Shown here: in pieces, positions 1-8,706 of the stretch | Position numbering within the stretch: the first letter of the stretch is position 1 | Layout of the letters: every line of letters begins with the position of its first letter | NCBI GenBank assembly: GCA_017651315.1 | Contig: JAGCDE010000005.1 | Location: 1-64,000 of the forward strand | Direction: 5' to 3' | Length of the DNA stretch: 64,000 nt | Source of the DNA: Bacteroidaceae bacterium | Lineage (GTDB): Bacteria > Bacteroidota > Bacteroidia > Bacteroidales > Bacteroidaceae | The notes under the pieces: generated by a model | Databases searched by the model: none | Seen by the model: only the letters and a program-made list of their open reading frames with translations | What the model was told of the DNA's origin: nothing | Program-made: the position numbers and the translations under genes

Positions 1-2718
1 ATCCAGCACATACGGTGTGCCGGAAGCTGTTATGCCCGCGCCGGTCACGGTGAAGTTGGTGCTGTAGGAGTTGTTGTAGAACTCCACGTGGGCATTACCC
101 TCCTCATCCGTTATCACGTTGGGGTTCCAGTATAGCGTGCGCCGGTAGTCCACGTCGCCCTCAATGGGACCCTCGGGGTACTGCGGGCTGTAGAACTCGG
201 CCCTCTGGGGTGTGAATCCCTGCATGGTTGTTATGCGCTGTCCCAGGTTGCGCTTGGCTTTGTTGCTCAGGATCCGGGCATCCTCCTTCACCTGAACATC
301 TATCAGATAATACCTGATACTTTTTTGTGTGGAAATACCTCCATTCATTGCAAGTATCGCAGGCATTACGTTATGGCTCCTCAGGAGCTCCATATAAAAA
401 GGAACACTTTCTCTTATCTCTGCAAGAGGGGCGGGGGAGTCAAAAACAAGTATGCCTGTAATATCGCGTGTGTCAAGAGTCCATGGCTCCTCATATTCTC
501 CCTGGTACAGAAATTCATTGCTATTGTGGACATACCAGAAAACCGGTATTCCGTCCAGCAGGAATTGTCCTGTCAGAGGCCTCTCCTCAGGGGTCAGCGG
601 ATCATCCTGTCCCGGGGTGAAGTAACTCCTTTTGTAAAATGCTTCATCGTCCTCATCCTCCTTTTTCCCCGGATCGTAATAGCCGGAGTAACCTTTTTTT
701 AACAGATAACCCAGCACATCCGGCGGATAGTTCCCCAAGTCCAGTTCGGTTTCCACGTCCTTTTCCACATCAAGAGCGTGAAAGGTGAAATAGTCAATGT
801 AACGCCTCCTTTCCCGGATTGTCACTTCCGGCAACAGTAGTCCGTCCTGTGTTATTACTGATCCGGTCAGATAAGGTGGTTCACTGACATCATCTATTCT
901 CTCCTTTGTCGCATCGTGTTCCCTGTCCGTCCATGTTTCAGCCCGCTGAATCCTTCTGGGTTCAGGAACCAAGGCCCTCTCCAGTTTAATCCTTGCCTTG
1001 GGTTCTGGGTTATAAACCCCGTCCGATTCCTCTCTTTCCACAAGCATGAGCAAGTCAGCCGGTCCGTAGTAGTCCTTCAGGTTAAAGCCGAAATAACCGA
1101 TATCCTCGGTGGTGTATCGTGCCCATTCCACCTTGTCGCTCCCCTGTGGTTGTATAGTAACGAATACGCTAACCCCTGATTTGAGCATTTCCTTCCTTTT
1201 CCTTCGGTTGGACAGTATCCATCCGTTCACGCTGAGACTGTCTTCCATACGGCGTTGTTCGTAGTAATCGCTGGCTCCGGACATGATTTTCCAGTCATAT
1301 CGGCTGTAAGTGCTCCAGCCCTGAACCATCATAAGCAGGTCAAGAGCTTTCAGGCGGGTTTCGTCATCGGACTGGAAGTAGAACTCCGGATTGCTGATAC
1401 ATCCTTTCAGATCAGATGAAAGCAGAAAATCGGTCAGAATGTTTCCACTGAATGCCGTACCGTAGTCAGCGGCATCCCGTACCGATATGCAGAAACGGTC
1501 TTTGAACGGTGTGCCGTCACGTCCGTCGGTTAGTTTAAGGTCCATGGAGATTTTCTGATAGGAACTGTACCTGTTCCTGTCTGTCTTGACACTTATTTGC
1601 GGAGGACTGAAGTTCCCTACACTGTGAAAGAGAGCCCTGGTAGCCAGAATATAGCCTTCGGGGTTGAAGAGTGTCATGTTACACACTCCAAGTGGCCAGT
1701 TCCCGGTATCCAACTCAACATTCACCTCCTGATTTTCATTGAGATGTATGAGGGAGTAGTGATACACCTCACCCCTGCATGTAACAGTGAGTCCGGCCAA
1801 TTTGTCAGAAGCACCGTTACCTCTGCGTATCCTGGCCGTCAGTTTATTGAAGTCAGGTTGTGTGACGAATATGGTATAACCGGAGTTTTCGCTTCCGGGC
1901 AATGAAACCTTTACCGTCCGGTCTGCACAACTGAATGATGCCCTTGGTGCTAATCCGGAGGGAGTATATACAAAATCGCCCATGCCGTCATGCAGTGTTT
2001 CTGCCGTAATGGTTTTTCCTCCGGACTGGAAGGTGAGTGTTCCGTCTATTCCCTGTCCGTTACTGTCGGTAGCCTTGAATGCCACTCTGCATTCCATATC
2101 GCGGACCAGGTGCCCCCCTTCAGGATAGAAACTTATGTTTATGTCATCGGTTTTGGGAGGTGATGGCCTTTCACCGGAAGTCCATTTTCCAGCGGTCAAA
2201 ATGCGGTTTGCGTAATCTCCGTTGGTTTCCGGTTTCTGATAGACCGGGAACACCCTTGAAAATACGGCATCCTGGCTGAAGTTCATCATGAACTGAGTGT
2301 ATGCCCTGATTTCATAGAATCCGCTCGGATATGGCAGTATCCCGCGTAATTGTCTTGCCTGTTCAGTGGAGGCATCCATAAGGGTGAAACTTCCGTCCGC
2401 CTGGCCGGCGCGGACCTTCAGTTTCAGGCGTTGCAGCATCAATCCGCTTGGCGACAGGAGATCGACATACAGAACGGTGCTGGCTGATCTCTGAAGAGTG
2501 GATGCATTCACCACGAAAGCCTTGAACCAGATAGTTTCACCTGAGAAATAGGATGTATTGTCAAAATGAAGATATACTTTTTCCTGTGGAAAAATCTGGT
2601 TGAACTGGTGTATGTTTCCTGCAAAAGTGATTAGCTGCTGCTGTGGTTCAATGCGTTCAGCCCAAACGGATGTCTGGATGAATAATGACAGAATCAGTAT
2701 TATAGGAAACGATTTCAT
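1..2718 (-). CDS. MG2/TonB-plug-like surface protein, paralog 1 (3' end beyond window)
   Basis: The frame is open from an ATG at 2718 to the window edge, 906 codons. Comparison with the paralog at 2920..5595 suggests only about three codons and the stop are missing. The N-terminus is a hydrophobic signal peptide ending near SVWA. An alpha-2-macroglobulin MG2-type segment follows (QEKVYLHFDNTSYF, near residue 45), then beta-rich sequence. Near residue 720 is a TonB-plug-like stretch (LDGIPVFWYVHN then ITGILVFDSP). The last 65 residues nearly match the paralog. Such proteins are exported in Bacteroidales and are often annotated as TonB-receptor plug or macroglobulin proteins, but lack a receptor beta-barrel. 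Exact function is unknown; a role in surface transport or protease inhibition is only inference. Confidence 0.85.
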   Translation of the reverse strand, partial: MKSFPIILILSLFIQTSVWAERIEPQQQLITFAGNIHQFNQIFPQEKVYLHFDNTSYFSGETIWFKAFVVNASTLQRSASTVLYVDLLSPSGLMLQRLKLKVRAGQADGSFTLMDASTEQARQLRGILPYPSGFYEIRAYTQFMMNFSQDAVFSRVFPVYQKPETNGDYANRILTAGKWTSGERPSPPKTDDINISFYPEGGHLVRDMECRVAFKATDSNGQGIDGTLTFQSGGKTITAETLHDGMGDFVYTPSGLAPRASFSCADRTVKVSLPGSENSGYTIFVTQPDFNKLTARIRRGNGASDKLAGLTVTCRGEVYHYSLIHLNENQEVNVELDTGNWPLGVCNMTLFNPEGYILATRALFHSVGNFSPPQISVKTDRNRYSSYQKISMDLKLTDGRDGTPFKDRFCISVRDAADYGTAFSGNILTDFLLSSDLKGCISNPEFYFQSDDETRLKALDLLMMVQGWSTYSRYDWKIMSGASDYYEQRRMEDSLSVNGWILSNRRKRKEMLKSGVSVFVTIQPQGSDKVEWARYTTEDIGYFGFNLKDYYGPADLLMLVEREESDGVYNPEPKARIKLERALVPEPRRIQRAETWTDREHDATKERIDDVSEPPYLTGSVITQDGLLLPEVTIRERRRYIDYFTFHALDVEKDVETELDLGNYPPDVLGYLLKKGYSGYYDPGKKEDEDDEAFYKRSYFTPGQDDPLTPEERPLTGQFLLDGIPVFWYVHNSNEFLYQGEYEEPWTLDTRDITGILVFDSPAPLAEIRESVPFYMELLRSHNVMPAILAMNGGISTQKSIRYYLIDVQVKEDARILSNKAKRNLGQRITTMQGFTPQRAEFYSPQYPEGPIEGDVDYRRTLYWNPNVITDEEGNAHVEFYNNSYSTNFTVTGAGITASGTPYVLD

Positions 2719-2734
2719 ATATGTTTGTTATGTG

Positions 2735-2742
2735 CAAAAATA
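2735..2742 (-). promoter_or_regulatory. -7 element for MG2 paralog 1
   Basis: On the minus strand the bases read TATTTTTG, matching the Bacteroidota -7 consensus TAnnTTTG, 17 bp before the ATG at 2718. No convincing TTG -33 box sits at the usual spacing, so this is a tentative call. Paralog 1 may therefore have its own promoter in addition to readthrough from paralog 2. Nothing else was seen in the roughly 200-bp gap. Confidence 0.4.
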
Positions 2743-2919
2743 ACAAAACTATTCATTAAAGTAGTGAATAGAACTTGGGGGTGCAATTATTTGCATTTTT
2801 ACAAATCCTTCTGTCATACATACAGACCGATGCGATGACTACTATAAGCAGCAATAATCTGATTAGATGCTTCATTCAATTCTTGTTTCACACCTTAATA
2901 AACAACTGTTCCGGTCGTT

Positions 2920-5595
2920 TCAGAAATCCGCATCCAGCACATACGGTGTGCCGGAAGCTGTTATTCCTGCGCCCGTCACGGTGAAGTTGGTGCTGTAGGA
3001 GTTGTTGTAGAACTCCACGTGGGCATTACCCTCCTCATCCGTTATCACGTTGGGGTTCCAGTATAGCGTACGGCGGTAGTCCACATCGCCCTCTATGGGC
3101 CCTTCTGGGTACTGCGGGCTGTAGAACCGGACCGGATAGTCAAATCCGCGAAGGGTCGTTATGCGCTGTCCGCGATTCCTTTTCTCTCCCTCACTCTTAA
3201 TCTTGTAGTCATCCTTCATTTTGATGTCAATCAATATGAACCGCTTGCTCGTAGTGTTTCCTCTCATCATTTTCAGTGCACTGTTAGCAAGATGTGAGTT
3301 TATATAATCCATATATAGAGGAACCGTTTGTGATATTTCATACAGGCTGGCAGGATCATCAAAAACCAGGATGCTCTCAATATCGTCCGTATTTACTGCC
3401 AGAGGATCATCATTATACATCAGGTATATCCTCTCGGAATTATGGATATACCAGAAAACGGGATTATCATCGATATAATTCATGCTGTTGAAAGCATATT
3501 CCTCCATTCCGTACTCTTCCATGCTGCCGGTGACAAGGTCAATACTGTCTCTCCTTGATGTCTGTGTCTTTTCCCTTTTTGTGAAAGTGTATCCTTTGTC
3601 CAACAGATACCCTAACACATCCGTTGTCCATTCCCCGAAATCAAGGACTCTCTCCACGTCCTTCTCTACATTGTAGGCATTGAATGTGAAATAATCGATG
3701 TACTTGCGTGGAGCCACGATATCCACTTCCGGAAGACTGATGGCATCGGTGGAAAGACTGACAGTATTCTTTTCGTCCTGACTTTCATGAATTGTTTTTC
3801 CAGAAACGTTTCTTTTTCCGAAAGTCAGTTCCCTTTTCTCATATTTCCTGGGTGCAGGCTGCATCGCCCGTTCCAGGATCACGTTGGCCCCGGTATTCTT
3901 TGCGAAATTGTTTTTCCTTTCCAGAAGCATGACCAGATCAGCCTTATCATAAAAATCCATGACGTTGAACCCGAAATATCCTCCATTATCAGTGGTCTGT
4001 CGGGCATATTGGACCTGTAAAGTGTTGTCTGTCGGAGCAACGGTGATATATGTCTTAACGCCATCAAGTTTAATCTTGTTGCTGACGATAGACGTTACCC
4101 ATCCGTTAACACTCAGGCTGTCTTCCATACGGTGCCGTTCTTCAAAAAACTGCTGCCCGCTCATGACTTCCATGTCATATCGTTGCCATCCCTGAACCAT
4201 CATCAAAAGGTCCATGGCCATTCTGTGCTGCTCGTCATAGGACTCGAAATAGTATTGCGGGTTGCTGATAAAACCTTTCAGGTCCGACGACAGCAATAAC
4301 GATGTGGCAAGGTTGTCCTGATAGGCAGTCTCTATGTTTTGTGCATCCCTCACAGATAGGCAGAACCTGTCCCGAAAAGGTTGTCCCTGCCCGTTCCTGA
4401 GCGTAAGGGACAAAGACACTTGCTCATACGGACCATAACTTTCCTTGTCGGTCTGAAAACTTATCTGTGGGGACCTGAAATCTTCCCTGTTATGAAAAAA
4501 GAACCTTGTACCCAATATTTTTGATTCATCGGAAATAGTGAGCTGGCACACTCCGATGGGTAAATTGCTTATTGGTATATCCACATGGGTAGAGTTGGAA
4601 TCGGGAATACTGTATATCGAAGAGAAATAAACAGGTTGACCGCTACAGGTTATCATGAAGTTGATTCTGTTCTCATAGAACTCCAGTTTGTTGACGGTAA
4701 CAGACAGAACAGAATCATTATTGTCAACAATCAGCGAACAGCCTTCATGCTCTGGATACGGAAGATTGACCTTGTACTCCTTCCCGTTGTGTATGAACAC
4801 TCCTTTCATGACCCTTGTATCCGTAGGTAATGTGAAGCGTCCCATTCCTTCATGGATGGTAGGTGCTTCTATGTCACCGTTGTATCTATTGGGAGTTTTT
4901 ATCAACAGCACGCCGTCAAGTGGTGCACCGTTTTCGTCAGTTGCCTTGTATGCGATACGTGCTGGCCTGTCATACAGTATTTTTCCTCCTTCGGGGAAGA
5001 ACGAGACATTCACCTCTCTGAGCTTGCCGGCCTCCGGGCGCATGGTTTTTCTCTCTTTTTTGAAAGCCTGTATCACGGGGTTGTCATAATAGCCGGGAAC
5101 ATCAGGTTGTTTGAATACTGGCAGCACTCTTGAGAACACTATGTCTTCATTGAAGTTCAGCATATACTGAGTGTAAGCCCGGATTTCATAGTATCCGCTG
5201 GGATAGGGCAGGATTCCCCGCAGTTCACGGGCCTGTGCCGTTGACTGTTCGAGCAGCTGGAAACAGCCGTCGGCCTGACCGGCCACTATCTTGAGTTTCT
5301 GTTGTTCCAGCAGAACCCCGGTGGGTGAGAGCAGATCCACATACAGGACTGTACTTTTTGAACGCATGAACGTTGTGGCGTTTACTACAAACGCCTTGAA
5401 CCAGATGGTCTCTCCCTGGAAATAACTTGTGTTGTCAAAATGCAGGAACACTTTCTCTTGAGGGAAGGAACGGTTGAAGGCCTGAACCATACCGGCAATG
5501 TTTGTCGGCTCCGCATTCATCCTTGCAGTTTGACCGTTTGTCATTGCGCTGAAAAGAAACAGCAACACCGTCAAAGTATAAAAACTTTTACTCAT
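2920..5595 (-). CDS. MG2/TonB-plug-like surface protein, paralog 2
   Basis: An 891-residue exported protein. I chose the ATG at 5595 (MSKSFYTLTVLLFLFSAM, a good signal peptide) over an upstream GTG at 5628. Order of parts: signal peptide; MG2-type segment (QEKVFLHFDNTSYF, near residue 50); beta-sandwich repeats; a plug-like segment near residue 720 (DDNPVFWYIHNSER, then DIESILVFDDPAS); and the conserved C-terminus ending in DADF. It is paralogous throughout to the gene downstream, and the pair probably arose by tandem duplication. It lies downstream of the M56-LRR/BlaI pair and the 416-aa protein on the same strand, with a 236-bp gap holding its own -7 element and an inverted repeat. Location is probably outer membrane or periplasm; the biochemical role is unknown. 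Confidence 0.88.
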   Translation of the reverse strand: MSKSFYTLTVLLFLFSAMTNGQTARMNAEPTNIAGMVQAFNRSFPQEKVFLHFDNTSYFQGETIWFKAFVVNATTFMRSKSTVLYVDLLSPTGVLLEQQKLKIVAGQADGCFQLLEQSTAQARELRGILPYPSGYYEIRAYTQYMLNFNEDIVFSRVLPVFKQPDVPGYYDNPVIQAFKKERKTMRPEAGKLREVNVSFFPEGGKILYDRPARIAYKATDENGAPLDGVLLIKTPNRYNGDIEAPTIHEGMGRFTLPTDTRVMKGVFIHNGKEYKVNLPYPEHEGCSLIVDNNDSVLSVTVNKLEFYENRINFMITCSGQPVYFSSIYSIPDSNSTHVDIPISNLPIGVCQLTISDESKILGTRFFFHNREDFRSPQISFQTDKESYGPYEQVSLSLTLRNGQGQPFRDRFCLSVRDAQNIETAYQDNLATSLLLSSDLKGFISNPQYYFESYDEQHRMAMDLLMMVQGWQRYDMEVMSGQQFFEERHRMEDSLSVNGWVTSIVSNKIKLDGVKTYITVAPTDNTLQVQYARQTTDNGGYFGFNVMDFYDKADLVMLLERKNNFAKNTGANVILERAMQPAPRKYEKRELTFGKRNVSGKTIHESQDEKNTVSLSTDAISLPEVDIVAPRKYIDYFTFNAYNVEKDVERVLDFGEWTTDVLGYLLDKGYTFTKREKTQTSRRDSIDLVTGSMEEYGMEEYAFNSMNYIDDNPVFWYIHNSERIYLMYNDDPLAVNTDDIESILVFDDPASLYEISQTVPLYMDYINSHLANSALKMMRGNTTSKRFILIDIKMKDDYKIKSEGEKRNRGQRITTLRGFDYPVRFYSPQYPEGPIEGDVDYRRTLYWNPNVITDEEGNAHVEFYNNSYSTNFTVTGAGITASGTPYVLDADF
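2932..3127. repeat. Block nearly identical to 1..196 (3' ends of the two MG2 paralogs)
   Basis: Bases 2932..3127 align without gaps to 1..196 with about 10 differences by eye, including a central stretch of roughly 90 identical bases. The rest of the two genes is clearly diverged. The block encodes the C-terminal 65 residues. Nucleotide identity at synonymous sites points to recent gene conversion rather than only protein-level constraint (inference). Confidence 0.85.
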
Positions 5596-5648
5596 GGATA
5601 TGGTTGTGTATATATTCTCCCCGGCCACATCGCAAAACTTTCTCAGGT

Positions 5649-5677
5649 GGGAAAATTAAATTTCCCAGGTGGAAAAT
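5649..5677. repeat. Palindrome and direct repeat in the leader of MG2 paralog 2
   Basis: 5649..5666 is an 18-bp near-palindrome with GGGAAA and TTTCCC arms. It overlaps a direct repeat, CAGGTGGGAAAAT at 5644..5656 and CAGGTGGAAAAT at 5666..5677. It sits between the -7 element at 5716 and the ATG at 5595, so it would be transcribed in the 5' leader. It could be an operator or an RNA structure; no partner protein is evident. Confidence 0.4.
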
Positions 5678-5715
5678 AATGCCACATCCCCATACAAGAT
5701 ATCTTTTCCATGTTG

Positions 5716-5723
5716 CAAATATA
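5716..5723 (-). promoter_or_regulatory. -7 element for MG2 paralog 2
   Basis: The minus strand reads TATATTTG, an exact TAnnTTTG match, about 120 bp upstream of the ATG at 5595. A TTG at the -33 spacing was not found. If used, it gives a leader of about 110 nt containing the palindrome at 5649..5666. Confidence 0.45.
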
Positions 5724-5777
5724 CAACTATTCTATTTAGTTGCCATTCTTTTTCCTTTTTTTTACAACTAATTTTTG

Positions 5778-5831
5778 GAATCTGTTTTGAATTGTTTCCA
5801 TGATTTTCACGGAACAAATTTAAACAGATTC
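5778..5831. repeat. Complete copy of the dispersed AGAATCTGTTT inverted repeat
   Basis: The left arm starts GAATCTGTTT (5778..5787) and the right arm ends AAACAGATTC (5822..5831). Inner parts TTGTTTCC and GGAACAA also pair, giving a near-palindrome of about 54 bp with an 11-bp centre. It directly abuts the stop codon of the 416-aa gene (5832..5834). A longer full copy is at 38795..38893, and half copies lie elsewhere in the window. Confidence 0.7.
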
Positions 5832-7082
5832 TTAATTTTCCATATTTATCCTGATGATTACAGCGTGATGCCCCTCTATCGTTATTTTGCCGCTTTCATC
5901 AATCTTAATACCTGGGAGTGACCTCAATCTATTAAGAACGGCTTCATCAATATCATGCTGTTCCTCTCCGGGAAAGAGTTTGGAATGTTGGATCATAAGG
6001 CCTCCGTTCATATCATAATAGATGTACCAAGGCTCCAGTTTGTGTTCTGTCTTGAAGGCAAATGATTCATAGCTTTCGCCGTCACGATAACAGTAGCGGC
6101 GGTTTTCTACGCGGTCAGGAATGAGATAACCGTCATTGTCGGACTCAAATACCCGGCGAAAGGACCAGTTGTTGTGGTCGTCATACAAATATGAGTCATA
6201 TCTGGTGCTTCTGACGTTAAAGCGTTCCACAATGTGGATCATAAGCGGATCGCCTTGAGTGTTGTACAGGTTCCGGTATTCTTTGCCGTCGGGCATTACA
6301 GTACGGAGCAGCATGTCTCTTGAATCATAATACTCTGTCTTTCCGGTTCCGTCGTTTTTGAAAAATATCCGGTAACTACCGTCAGGAGAATAACGGTAAT
6401 ATCTTTTTTCCCGTTTAACTGCAGTTGATGCGGGTTCCCAACTTACTGTTGTGCTGCTGGCCGACGCTCCGTGGACTTTTGAATAAGTGGCAGTTACTTC
6501 AACACCCAATTGGTTGAAACATATTATTTCAATACTGTCAATCCTGCCGTTACGGCTGTAATAATCCATGCGCTCCGTAATGCCGGACATTCCTGTTGAG
6601 GAAATTTTGGTTTTGATTGAACCGTCATTGTTATACTCGTACCTTATGTTGTTGGTTTGGGTGAGAGGAGAATTTCCATTAGTGGTTTCACTTATCTTTT
6701 TCCCGTCCTGATATATATAATCAGTCCATTCGACCGGTTCTTTTACTTTCATATCAAAGACGGCAGTTTGGGGATATTTTCCTTTTGTCCATTTTACGGT
6801 TTCTCCTGCTATGGAGAGTTCGTGATCGGTGTATGTTTCTGTTCTCAAGGGATTGCCGTCAGTGTCCAAAAGGACTGCCGTAAGTGAATACGGCTTGTTC
6901 CCCACTAACGTATCGCCGTTGAGCTTGTGTATTCCCTGGGTGTCACCAACTACAAAGACTCTGTTATATGCTGTCTCGTATGTTATTACTTCCCCATTGG
7001 TACGCTGGGCTGATACGCTTATTGTGGCAGTTATTAATACTGTTAATACTGTGGCAAATAAAACACTGTATTTCATAGACAT
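5832..7082 (-). CDS. Secreted protein with YD/RHS-like short repeats
   Basis: A 416-aa protein with a clear signal peptide (cleavage likely after SVSAQ, about residue 26; ATG at 7082, or a second ATG at 7076). The middle, roughly residues 145-330, has recurring tyrosine/aspartate/glycine units such as YEYNNDGSI, YRYSPDGSY and YLYDDHNN. These resemble the YD-type beta-hairpins of RHS-like or MORN-like proteins. I do not recognise a named family. It starts 10 bp after the stop of the M56-LRR gene, so it is almost certainly cotranscribed with the BlaI/M56 pair and may be its output or partner (inference). Confidence 0.75.
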   Translation of the reverse strand: MSMKYSVLFATVLTVLITATISVSAQRTNGEVITYETAYNRVFVVGDTQGIHKLNGDTLVGNKPYSLTAVLLDTDGNPLRTETYTDHELSIAGETVKWTKGKYPQTAVFDMKVKEPVEWTDYIYQDGKKISETTNGNSPLTQTNNIRYEYNNDGSIKTKISSTGMSGITERMDYYSRNGRIDSIEIICFNQLGVEVTATYSKVHGASASSTTVSWEPASTAVKREKRYYRYSPDGSYRIFFKNDGTGKTEYYDSRDMLLRTVMPDGKEYRNLYNTQGDPLMIHIVERFNVRSTRYDSYLYDDHNNWSFRRVFESDNDGYLIPDRVENRRYCYRDGESYESFAFKTEHKLEPWYIYYDMNGGLMIQHSKLFPGEEQHDIDEAVLNRLRSLPGIKIDESGKITIEGHHAVIIRINMEN

Positions 7083-7092
7083 CTTATTAAAG

Positions 7093-8706
7093 TTATTTTT
7101 CAGAATAGAATACTTTGTTGCCTATCGTGGCTCTTAGCCTGCCGGTATTGACTGGCTCCAATGAACGGCATCCATAGAATGCCCCGTCGCCAATGTATTT
7201 TAATCTTTTGGGTAGCTGTATGGATGTTAGTCTTACGCAACGGAAGAAAGCCTCGTTGCCTATTCTCCTGAGTTTCCTTGGAAATGTGATTTCCTTCAAG
7301 TTACGGCAGTCGGAGAAAGCGCCGTCGCCTATGTTTTCAAGAGTGGAGGGAAGCCTGACTGATTCCAGATTCCTGCAGTCAAGGAATATTCCGTCAGGAA
7401 GGCTCTTAGGCCCGTCGTTTAGATAGACGTACTTCAGGTTTACGCATTTGTCAAATGCCTTTGTTCCAATTACACTTACTGTCGATGGAATGTTGACATT
7501 TTCCAGGTTACCGCTCCATGCGAAAGCCTGTGCTGAAATCTCTGTAATTCCTTCGGGTATAACAAGATTACGGATTCCGGTTCCGCTTAGTGCCGCAGGA
7601 CCGATTACCCTTACTGTGTATTTTTTACCTTCATGTTCGACTGTTTCAGGAATGGTTCCCAATATTCCGGCCATACTTTTGTCATATCCTGTCAGTACAG
7701 CCACATTATTGATGATGCTGAAGCTGTATCCTTCATGCCATCCGTTTATATCAGCAGCTCTCGTCCTGTCGTATTCCACATTGGACATAAGACATATCGA
7801 GACAACTGTCAGCAAGGGGACGTAGATATACTTTATAAGGTGTCTTGTTTTAGAATGTGGAAGGCTCATCATAATCATCCTTGCCTTGAGACTGCTTTCC
7901 CCGAAACCTGTAGTAACGGATGTTTTTTTCCTCTTTACCACTGAATCAAACAGATGCTGTTGATAACGGACCAGGTCATATCCGCTGTCCAGGACATCGG
8001 CATCGGCCTGGAACTCATGGATATCGCTAAGATTCCTCCTCAATACCCAGACGGCAGGATTGAACCATTGGAATACGGACAGGAAATCGGTTATAAGCAT
8101 TTCACGCGAATGATGATGCCTCGCGTGTGAGATTTCATGGCTTATCACTGCCCTCTTCCATGATGTTTCAGGGCTGGAATCCTCTTTTAACTGCTCTCCT
8201 TTAATGGTTTCAGGTATGACTATGTATTTCATCCAGTTGAAAGGCATCGTGATTACCGGTGAAATAATGACTGTGTAATCCGGTCCTTTACCGGACATCT
8301 TGCCGTCCTTTATGATCTTTATGACTTTGCGTACTGAAAGGAGGCGTGATGACACGATTATGACTATTCCCGTCAGATATATGCATAGAACCGTTACGTT
8401 CCACAGATTGTTCTCCTCCGAAGTCAATGCTTCCGTGTTTTCCGGATTGGCATTGGTGTGTGCATCGTAAGCCTCTGTTCCTGTCCGTGAATAGTTGGCC
8501 GAAGTAGTTTCCGTCATCGGTTCTGGGACAGGCCTGTGAACGGTTATCACACAGAGAGGCAGAATATATGACAAGACGAGCGACAAAAGCAGGGTTCTCC
8601 TGTTTTTGCCATAGGATGTGTCACGCCTCAGAAGCAGATTGTACAACAGTACGAATGCTGCCGTAAGTAGCGATACTTTTAATATATATGTAAGGAACAT
8701 GTTCAT
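7093..8706 (-). CDS. M56 (BlaR1/MecR1-type) membrane protease with LRR_5 sensor domain
   Basis: A 537-aa protein. Transmembrane segments lie near residues 4-25, 37-55, 101-120 and 289-308. Between the third and fourth is the zinc protease core: HEISH at 190-194 and the downstream glutamate in HEFQADAD (E231), as in M56 gluzincins. After the last membrane helix, residues about 345-537 form some six BspA-like LRR_5 repeats (pattern IPxxVxxIGxxAFxxCxxL). In BlaR1/MecR1 the outside domain senses beta-lactam and the protease triggers loss of the BlaI repressor; here the sensor is replaced by LRRs. The ATGA overlap with the BlaI gene upstream shows tight coupling. The ligand is unknown. Confidence 0.9.
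   Translation of the reverse strand: MNMFLTYILKVSLLTAAFVLLYNLLLRRDTSYGKNRRTLLLSLVLSYILPLCVITVHRPVPEPMTETTSANYSRTGTEAYDAHTNANPENTEALTSEENNLWNVTVLCIYLTGIVIIVSSRLLSVRKVIKIIKDGKMSGKGPDYTVIISPVITMPFNWMKYIVIPETIKGEQLKEDSSPETSWKRAVISHEISHARHHHSREMLITDFLSVFQWFNPAVWVLRRNLSDIHEFQADADVLDSGYDLVRYQQHLFDSVVKRKKTSVTTGFGESSLKARMIMMSLPHSKTRHLIKYIYVPLLTVVSICLMSNVEYDRTRAADINGWHEGYSFSIINNVAVLTGYDKSMAGILGTIPETVEHEGKKYTVRVIGPAALSGTGIRNLVIPEGITEISAQAFAWSGNLENVNIPSTVSVIGTKAFDKCVNLKYVYLNDGPKSLPDGIFLDCRNLESVRLPSTLENIGDGAFSDCRNLKEITFPRKLRRIGNEAFFRCVRLTSIQLPKRLKYIGDGAFYGCRSLEPVNTGRLRATIGNKVFYSEK

Noticed and set aside
1-2718. Truncated or pseudogene reading for the first MG2 protein
   Set aside because: The frame is intact for 906 codons and matches the full paralog up to three codons from its end; only the window edge cuts it.
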